A stretch of 64,000 nucleotides of DNA. It comes from Clostridia bacterium (lineage in GTDB: Bacteria > Bacillota > Clostridia > Oscillospirales > Acutalibacteraceae). Below the pieces are notes generated by a model that was not told the DNA's origin, ran no database searches, and saw nothing but the letters and a program-made list of their open reading frames with translations. Positions within the stretch are counted from its first letter, which is position 1. Each line of letters starts with the position of its first letter. The stretch covers positions 1-64,000 of the forward strand of contig JAFTLT010000017.1 of assembly GCA_017452785.1 (NCBI GenBank). The letters are read 5' to 3'. The translations under genes and the position numbers were made by a program. Below are positions 58,434-64,000 of the stretch, piece by piece.

Positions 58434-58802
58434 ATGATCCAGCAGCAGACTTATCTTAAGGTAGCTGACAACACAGGTGCTAAAGAGCTTATGTGCATTC
58501 GTGTTCTTGGCGGTACCGGAAGAAGATATGCTAACATCGGCGACGTCATTGTTGCTTCTGTTAAGAAAGCAGCACCCGGCGGAGTCGTTAAAAAGGGCGA
58601 CGTTGTTAAGGCAGTAGTTGTACGTACTGCAACAGGCGTTCGCCGTGATGACGGCACATACATTCGTTTCGACGAAAATGCAGCCGTAATCATCAGAGAA
58701 GATAAAAACCCCAGAGGTACTCGTATCTTTGGACCCGTAGCAAGAGAGCTTCGTGATAAGGACTATCTTAAGATTCTCTCACTTGCTCCGGAAGTACTTT
58801 AA
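58434..58802 (+). CDS. rplN: 50S ribosomal protein L14
   Basis: A 122-aa L14 at the subunit interface, binding site of the silencing factor Rsf[41 protein letters not shown] and [15 protein letters not shown] are diagnostic. Ribosome site AAAGGAGG. Confidence 0.98.
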   Translation: MIQQQTYLKVADNTGAKELMCIRVLGGTGRRYANIGDVIVASVKKAAPGGVVKKGDVVKAVVVRTATGVRRDDGTYIRFDENAAVIIREDKNPRGTRIFGPVARELRDKDYLKILSLAPEVL

Positions 58803-58814
58803 GGAGGTGTCACG

Positions 58815-59141
58815 ATGAGTAAAGTTCATGTTAAATCAGGCGACACAGTAGCTGTTATCAGCGGTAAAGATCGTGGCGCAAGAGGTAAAGTAATGCAGGT
58901 TAGCCCCTCAGAAGGCAAGGTTATTGTCGAGAAGGTAAACGTTGTTAAGAAGCACGTTAAGCCTCGCAAGATGGGCGAACAGGGCGGCATTATCGAGGCA
59001 GAGGCAGCTCTTTACGCAAGTAAGGTTCAGCTCGTTTGCCCCAAGTGCGGCAGACCCACAAGAGTAGGTCACGTAATCAACGAAAAGGGCAAGAAGATGC
59101 GTGCTTGCAAACACAGCGACTGCCTTGCTCAGTTTGAATAA
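58815..59141 (+). CDS. rplX: 50S ribosomal protein L24
   Basis: A 108-aa L24, assembly initiator of the large subunit. The KOW motif is [18 protein letters not shown]. The C-terminal part keeps a [13 protein letters not shown] knuckle followed by a later CKHSDC pair with altered spacing, so zinc binding is possible. Ribosome site AAGGAGG within the rplN stop. Confidence 0.97.
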   Translation: MSKVHVKSGDTVAVISGKDRGARGKVMQVSPSEGKVIVEKVNVVKKHVKPRKMGEQGGIIEAEAALYASKVQLVCPKCGRPTRVGHVINEKGKKMRACKHSDCLAQFE

Positions 59142-59159
59142 TAAGGGAGGAACATGACA

Positions 59160-59699
59160 ATGGCAAGATTAAAAGAAGCTTACGTCAATGAGGTTGCACC
59201 TCAGATGATGAAGAAGTTCGGTTACAAAAGCGTTATGCAAATCCCTAAGCTTGATAAGGTAGTTATCAACGTAGCTTGCGGCGAAGCAAGAGATAACTCA
59301 AAGGTTCTCGATGCTATCGTTGCTGACATCAGAGCTATCACAGGTCAGCAGCCTGTGCTCTGTAAGGCTAAAAAGTCAGTTGCTAATTTCAAGCTTCGTG
59401 AGGGCATGGTAATCGGCGTAAAGGTTACCCTTCGTGGCGATAAGATGTACGAATTCGTTGACAGATTCTTCAATCTGGCACTTCCCAGAGTTCGTGACTT
59501 CAGAGGTATCAACCCCAACGCATTCGACGGCAGAGGTAACTACTCAATCGGTATCAAGGAACAGCTTATTTTCCCTGAAATCGAATACGACAAGATTGAC
59601 AAGGTTCGTGGTATGGACATCTGCTTCGTTACCACATCCAAGACAGACGAAGAAGCAAGAGAGCTCCTTTCACTTATGGGCGCTCCCTTTGAGAAATAA
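59160..59699 (+). CDS. rplE: 50S ribosomal protein L5
   Basis: A 179-aa L5, part of the 5S rRNA complex, contacting P-site t[43 protein letters not shown] and [17 protein letters not shown] are conserved. Of two ATGs I chose 59160, better spaced from GGGAGG than 59154. Confidence 0.97.
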   Translation: MARLKEAYVNEVAPQMMKKFGYKSVMQIPKLDKVVINVACGEARDNSKVLDAIVADIRAITGQQPVLCKAKKSVANFKLREGMVIGVKVTLRGDKMYEFVDRFFNLALPRVRDFRGINPNAFDGRGNYSIGIKEQLIFPEIEYDKIDKVRGMDICFVTTSKTDEEARELLSLMGAPFEK

Positions 59700-59717
59700 T
59701 TAAGGAGGTAAGTTAAA

Positions 59718-59903
59718 ATGGCAAAAACCGCTATGAAAGTAAAGCAGCAGAGACCTGCTAAGTACTCAACAAGAGCATATAACAGATGCAAAATCTGCGG
59801 CAGACCGCACGCTTATCTCCGTAAGTACGGAGTATGCCGTATCTGCTTCAGAGAGCTGGCACACGCAGGACAGATTCCCGGCGTAAAGAAAGCAAGCTGG
59901 TAA
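59718..59903 (+). CDS. rpsN: 30S ribosomal protein S14, zinc type
   Basis: A 61-aa type Z S14 with both knuckles intact: [20 protein letters not shown]. Zinc-type S14 is the ancestral form in Firmicutes. [20 protein letters not shown] precedes it. Ribosome site AAGGAGG. Confidence 0.98.
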   Translation: MAKTAMKVKQQRPAKYSTRAYNRCKICGRPHAYLRKYGVCRICFRELAHAGQIPGVKKASW

Positions 59904-59935
59904 GCAATTGCAAATTTTAAGGAGGTAAAGGAATA

Positions 59936-60334
59936 ATGCAAGTAACAGACGCTATCGCTGATATGCTTACAAGAATTCGTAACGCTAACTCAGCAAAACA
60001 CGATTCAGTTAAAATTCCTGCATCCAACATGAAGAAGGCAATTGCTCAGATTCTTGTGGATGAAGGATACATCAAGGGCTTCACCGTTGAAGAAGACGGT
60101 AAGCAGGGTATCATTGACGTACAGCTTAAGTACGGCCCCAACAAGTCACAGGTTATCACAGGTCTCAGAAGAGTATCTAAGCCCGGCTTGAGAATTTACA
60201 CAAATGTTGAAGATATGCCTAAGGTAATGAAGGGTCTCGGCATCGCTATCCTTTCAACACCCCAGGGTATCATGACTGACAAGGACGCACGCAAGGCAAA
60301 TGTCGGCGGTGAAGTTCTTGCATTCATCTGGTAA
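59936..60334 (+). CDS. rpsH: 30S ribosomal protein S8
   Basis: A 132-aa S8, a primary 16S rRNA binder that in E. coli also represses the spc operon. [42 protein letters not shown] and [20 protein letters not shown] are typical. Ribosome site AAGGAGG. Confidence 0.98.
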   Translation: MQVTDAIADMLTRIRNANSAKHDSVKIPASNMKKAIAQILVDEGYIKGFTVEEDGKQGIIDVQLKYGPNKSQVITGLRRVSKPGLRIYTNVEDMPKVMKGLGIAILSTPQGIMTDKDARKANVGGEVLAFIW

Positions 60335-60346
60335 GGAGGTGCTGAC

Positions 60347-60886
60347 ATGTCAAGAATTGGTAGAGCTCCCATTGCAATTCCCGCAGGAGTAGACGTTGTT
60401 GTTGACGGCAGCACAGTTACAGTTAAGGGTGCTAAGGGCACACTTACCAGAACAATGCACAGCAACATCACAATCACAAAGGACGGCGACACAATCAACG
60501 TTACACGTCCTAACGATAACAAAGAAAACAGATCACTTCACGGTCTTACACGTACCCTCATTGCTAACATGATCGAAGGTGTTTCCAACGGCTATAAGAA
60601 GGAACTTGAGATCAACGGTATCGGTTACCGTGCAGAAGTAAAGGGTAACACTCTTGTAATGAAAATCGGTTTCTCACATGACGTTAACATGGAAGCTCCC
60701 GAAGGCATTACAGTTGAAGTTAACGGTAACAAGGTTATCGTTAGCGGTGCAGACAAGCAGAAGGTTGGTCAGTTTGCAGCAGAAATTCGTGAAAAGAGAC
60801 CTCCCGAACCTTATAAGGGCAAGGGAATCAAGTATGTTGACGAATATATCCGCCGCAAAGAAGGTAAAGCCGGTAAAGGTAAATAA
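60347..60886 (+). CDS. rplF: 50S ribosomal protein L6
   Basis: A 179-aa L6 near the factor-binding site. [39 protein letters not shown] and [20 protein letters not shown] are conserved. It begins 12 bp after rpsH. Confidence 0.98.
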   Translation: MSRIGRAPIAIPAGVDVVVDGSTVTVKGAKGTLTRTMHSNITITKDGDTINVTRPNDNKENRSLHGLTRTLIANMIEGVSNGYKKELEINGIGYRAEVKGNTLVMKIGFSHDVNMEAPEGITVEVNGNKVIVSGADKQKVGQFAAEIREKRPPEPYKGKGIKYVDEYIRRKEGKAGKGK

Positions 60887-60910
60887 GATAGGTAAAGGAG
60901 TGATATTCCA

Positions 60911-61270
60911 ATGGTTAGTAAACAAGACAGCAATAAAGCAAGAAAGAAGAGACAAAAGAGAGTACGTGCTAAGATCAGCGGTACCGCAACTTGTCCTCGT
61001 CTGAATGTTTACCGTTCACTCAGCCATATCTACGCTCAGCTTATCGATGATGTTAATGGTGTAACTCTTGCATCAGCATCAAGCACTGAGAAGGATTTTA
61101 CAGAGTACGGCGGTAACAAAGCAGCAGCTCACAAGGTGGGCGAAACATTAGCACAGCGCGCCAAGGATAAGGGCATTGAAGAATGCGTATTCGACAGAGG
61201 CGGCTATATCTATCACGGTCGTGTACAGGAGCTCGCAGAAGGCGCTCGTGCCGGCGGCCTGAAGTTCTAA
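60911..61270 (+). CDS. rplR: 50S ribosomal protein L18
   Basis: A 119-aa L18, 5S rRNA-binding partner of L5. [37 protein letters not shown], and the [20 protein letters not shown] end are diagnostic. Ribosome site AAAGGAG. Confidence 0.98.
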   Translation: MVSKQDSNKARKKRQKRVRAKISGTATCPRLNVYRSLSHIYAQLIDDVNGVTLASASSTEKDFTEYGGNKAAAHKVGETLAQRAKDKGIEECVFDRGGYIYHGRVQELAEGARAGGLKF

Positions 61271-61288
61271 GCAAGGAGGAAATTAATT

Positions 61289-61789
61289 ATGACTAAAATT
61301 GATGCATCAGCTTATGAACTTACAGAACGTGTTGTAGCCATCAACCGTGTTTCAAAGACAGTTAAGGGTGGTAGAATTTTCAAGTTCGCTGCTCTCGTAG
61401 TTGTTGGTGATGGCAATGGCATCATCGGATTCGGTCTTGGCAAGTCAGGTGAAGTTCCCGACGCTATCCGCAAGGGTATTGAAGATGCTAAGAAGAATCT
61501 TATGAAGGTTGCTCTTAAGGGAACAACAATTCCCCACGAAATTATCGGTAAGTTCGGCGCAGGCGTAGTTCTTCTTAAGCCTGCTGCACCCGGTACCGGT
61601 GTTATCGCAGGCGGCCCCGTTCGTGCCGTTGTTGAAACAGTAGGTATCAAGGATATTCGTACAAAGGCTCTTCGTTCAAACAACCCCTGCAACGTAGTAA
61701 GAGCTACAATCGACGGTCTTTCAAAGCTTCGCAACGCAGAAGAGGTTGCTGAGATTCGTGGTAAGACTGCAAAAGAAATCTTAGGTTAA
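61289..61789 (+). CDS. rpsE: 30S ribosomal protein S5
   Basis: A 166-aa S5, involved in decoding accuracy and mRNA unwinding. [40 protein letters not shown] and [19 protein letters not shown] are typical. Ribosome site AAGGAGG. Confidence 0.98.
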   Translation: MTKIDASAYELTERVVAINRVSKTVKGGRIFKFAALVVVGDGNGIIGFGLGKSGEVPDAIRKGIEDAKKNLMKVALKGTTIPHEIIGKFGAGVVLLKPAAPGTGVIAGGPVRAVVETVGIKDIRTKALRSNNPCNVVRATIDGLSKLRNAEEVAEIRGKTAKEILG

Positions 61790-61803
61790 GGAGGGCGTAC
61801 AAG

Positions 61804-61983
61804 ATGGCAGACATTAAGGTAAAGCTTGTTAAGAGCCTTATCGGTTCAAAGAAAGATCAGATTGCTACAGCCCAGGCTCTTGGTCTTAAGAAAATCGGCG
61901 ACGTTTCAGTTCAGCCGAACAACCCCCAGACTCAGGGTAAGGTAAAGAAGATTTCTCACCTTATCGAAACGAGCGAAGCTTAA
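61804..61983 (+). CDS. rpmD: 50S ribosomal protein L30
   Basis: A 59-aa L30 in its usual place between rpsE and rplO. The sequence DIKVKLVKSLIGSKKDQIA, ALGLKKIGDVSVQPNNPQT and KVKKISHLIET match the family. ATG at 61804 after AAGGAGG. Confidence 0.96.
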   Translation: MADIKVKLVKSLIGSKKDQIATAQALGLKKIGDVSVQPNNPQTQGKVKKISHLIETSEA

Positions 61984-62001
61984 TTTGAGGAGGTGCGTAA
62001 A

Positions 62002-62445
62002 ATGAAATTGCACGAACTTTCACCTGCAGCCGGCTCAACCAAAGAGCGCAAGCGTATTGGTCGTGGCGCAGGTTCCGGCCAGGGTAAGACAGCCGGTAAA
62101 GGTCACAAAGGTCAAAAGGCACGTGCCGGCAGAGGTATGCGCCCCGGCTTTGAAGGCGGTCAGATGCCCCTTCAGAGAAGAGTTCCGAAAAGAGGTTTCA
62201 ACAACATCTTCAGAACAGAAATGGCAATCGTAAATGTTGCTGCTCTCGAAGCTAACTATGAAGCTGGCGCAGTGGTAACAATCGATTCACTCATCGAAAA
62301 GGGCCTTGTTAAGAAGGTACTCGATGGCGTTAAGGTTCTTGGTTACGGTGAAATCACTAAGGCTCTCACAGTACAGGCTAACGCTATCAGCGAATCTGCA
62401 AAGCAGAAGATTGAGGCAGCAGGCGGAAAGATCGAGGTGATCTGA
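62002..62445 (+). CDS. rplO: 50S ribosomal protein L15
   Basis: A 147-aa L15, a late assembly protein. [20 protein letters not shown], the basic [18 protein letters not shown] and [12 protein letters not shown] are typical. I chose ATG 62002, eight bases after GGAGG, over the GTG at 61993 that overlaps the ribosome site. SecY starts two bases past its stop. Confidence 0.97.
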   Translation: MKLHELSPAAGSTKERKRIGRGAGSGQGKTAGKGHKGQKARAGRGMRPGFEGGQMPLQRRVPKRGFNNIFRTEMAIVNVAALEANYEAGAVVTIDSLIEKGLVKKVLDGVKVLGYGEITKALTVQANAISESAKQKIEAAGGKIEVI

Positions 62446-62446
62446 T

Positions 62447-63772
62447 ATGATTAGTACTTTCATAAATGCTTGGAAAGTTGCAGACCTTCGTAAGAAGATG
62501 CTCTTCACAGCACTTATAGTATTGATTTTCAGAATCGGTGCCGCTATCCCTGTTCCTTTCACAAACATTTCAGGTGACAACGGTATCATCGATCCCACAG
62601 GCGAAACCTTCATGAACTATCTTTCAATGATGACAGGTGAAGCCTTCGCATACGGTACAATTTTTGCACTGTCAATTACACCGTATATCAACAGCTCAAT
62701 CATTATCCAGCTTCTTGGTGTCGTTATTCCCGCCCTTGAGAAACTCTCAAAGGAAGGCGAAGAAGGCAGAAAGAAGATTGCTACAATCACACGTTACACC
62801 ACAGTTGCTCTTGCTCTCTTACAGAGTACAGCATACTTCATCTACCTCAGAGCTCAGGGTTATGTAGTAACTGATGCAAACGGCGAACTCTTCACAGGCT
62901 TCGCAGCAGTGCTTCAGGGTCTTGCAGTTATCCTTTGCCTCACAGCCGGCTCATGCTTCGTTATGTGGCTGGGCGAACAGGTTAACGATAAGGGTATCGG
63001 TAACGGTATCTCAATCATCCTTTTCGCAGGTATCGTATCACGTATTCCCACACTGGTTTACATGATGTACGCTTACATTCTTCAGGGCGGTGCTTACTAT
63101 GCACTCGTACCCATCGTCGTTATCTGCCTGCTTGCAATGATCGCTTTCATTGTATGGATGGATAATGCCGAAAGAAGAATCCCCGTACAGTACGCTAAGA
63201 GAGTAGTTGGCCGTAAGATGTACGGCGGTCAGAGCACACATATTCCCATCAAGGTTAATATGTCAGGTGTTCTTCCTGTTATCTTTGCGTCATCAATTCT
63301 TTCTCTTCCTCCCACGGTTGAGATGTTCCTTGACGAAAGCAAGATCACAGGCACATTCTGGGAGACCTTCTTCGGTTGGTTCTCCACAAGCCACTGGGTA
63401 TATTCAGTTATCTATTTCTTCCTGATTCTCTTCTTTGCTTACTTCTATGCAAGCATTCAGTATAATCCGGTTGAAATGGCTAACAACATCAGAAAGAACA
63501 GCGGTATGATCCCCGGTCTTCGTCCGGGCAAACCCACATCGGATTACATCAAAAAGATTCTTGGCAGAATGACTCTTCTGGGCGCACTTCTCCTTTCAGT
63601 TGTTGCACTTTTCCCCAACATCATCACTCTGTTTACAGATCTTATCGGTTCACCGATGACTCTTTCACTCGGCGGCACATCACTTATCATCGTTGTCGGT
63701 GTTGCTCTTGAAACAGTTAAGCAGCTTGAAAGCCAGATGATGATGAGACATTACAAGGGCTTCCTTGACTAA
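62447..63772 (+). CDS. secY: Protein translocase subunit SecY
   Basis: A 441-aa ten-helix membrane protein, the channel of the Sec translocon. RKKMLFTALIVLIFRIGAAI, the plug region, YINSSIIIQLLGVVIPALEK, GNGISIILFAGI and the SecA-contact loop PGLRPGKPTSDYIKKIL are conserved. It is nearly fused to rplO (one-base gap), so translation is coupled. Confidence 0.98.
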   Translation: MISTFINAWKVADLRKKMLFTALIVLIFRIGAAIPVPFTNISGDNGIIDPTGETFMNYLSMMTGEAFAYGTIFALSITPYINSSIIIQLLGVVIPALEKLSKEGEEGRKKIATITRYTTVALALLQSTAYFIYLRAQGYVVTDANGELFTGFAAVLQGLAVILCLTAGSCFVMWLGEQVNDKGIGNGISIILFAGIVSRIPTLVYMMYAYILQGGAYYALVPIVVICLLAMIAFIVWMDNAERRIPVQYAKRVVGRKMYGGQSTHIPIKVNMSGVLPVIFASSILSLPPTVEMFLDESKITGTFWETFFGWFSTSHWVYSVIYFFLILFFAYFYASIQYNPVEMANNIRKNSGMIPGLRPGKPTSDYIKKILGRMTLLGALLLSVVALFPNIITLFTDLIGSPMTLSLGGTSLIIVVGVALETVKQLESQMMMRHYKGFLD

Positions 63773-63778
63773 TATTGA

Positions 63779-64000
<222 letters not shown>

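Overview
The window reads as a chromosome segment of a low-to-middle GC, spore-forming Clostridia bacterium of the gut Oscillospiraceae/Ruminococcaceae type. The evidence is spoIIR, a DivIVA-family protein, Gram-positive promoters (TTGACA, 17 nt, TATAAT) and GGAGG ribosome sites, a zinc-type S14, miniribonuclease III, YhaM, and surface proteins with BspA-like leucine-rich, InlB-like and CHAP domains. I do not assign a genus. Apart from one ISL3-family insertion sequence at the left edge there is no phage, CRISPR array, tRNA or rRNA.

Layout. 1-1404: ISL3 element. 1.4-7.6 kb (minus): a 35-aa peptide gene, a lipid kinase, a DivIVA-like protein with a large acidic repeat membrane protein, and glmS. 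7.6-13.9 kb (plus): YdcF, a SecB-like protein, a DUF1292 protein, a secreted metallophosphoesterase, a GDPD-like protein, NADP-isocitrate dehydrogenase, DUF3842 and an ECF transporter S component. 14-15.1 kb (minus): rpsF-ssb-rpsR. 15.3-24.3 kb: a lipoprotein, malQ, an aconitase-family hydratase, a second metallophosphoesterase, two tandem small peptides (minus), CarD and a cytidylate-kinase-like protein. 24.5-28.4 kb: two AT-rich surface-protein genes. 28.5-34.4 kb: obgE, mrnC, yitT, yhaM, rsmD, coaD and a coiled-coil protein. 34.4-44.6 kb: a small XRE regulator, a patatin, a large structured noncoding RNA (about 36.23-36.81 kb), a TetR/CDF pair, an FAD oxidoreductase, spoIIR, an acyl carrier protein, a HAD phosphatase, glycerate kinase and a methylmalonate-semialdehyde-type dehydrogenase. 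44.6-52.4 kb: small regulators, membrane and peptide genes, asnA, shikimate kinase, and two secreted proteins with papain-like features. 52.6-64 kb: the S10-spc ribosomal operon from rpsJ to secY and the start of adk.

How genes work together. The aconitase-family protein and isocitrate dehydrogenase could supply 2-oxoglutarate for glutamate synthesis; no citrate synthase is in the window. GlmS feeds cell-wall precursors. The DivIVA-like protein and its partner form a likely cell-pole or division pair. A 35-bp palindrome between tetR and the CDF exporter suggests metal-responsive repression. The ribosomal operon has a long leader ending in an intrinsic terminator, and an unusual structured gap between rplW and rplB.

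The most interesting items are (1) an ORF-free transcription unit of about 580 nt with its own promoter, terminator and nested helices, resembling the large ornate RNAs such as ROOL; (2) unannotated 33-49-aa amphipathic peptides, each behind a consensus promoter; (3) structured leaders in front of rpsJ, rplB and aroK; and (4) several families of small hairpin-rich intergenic repeats.
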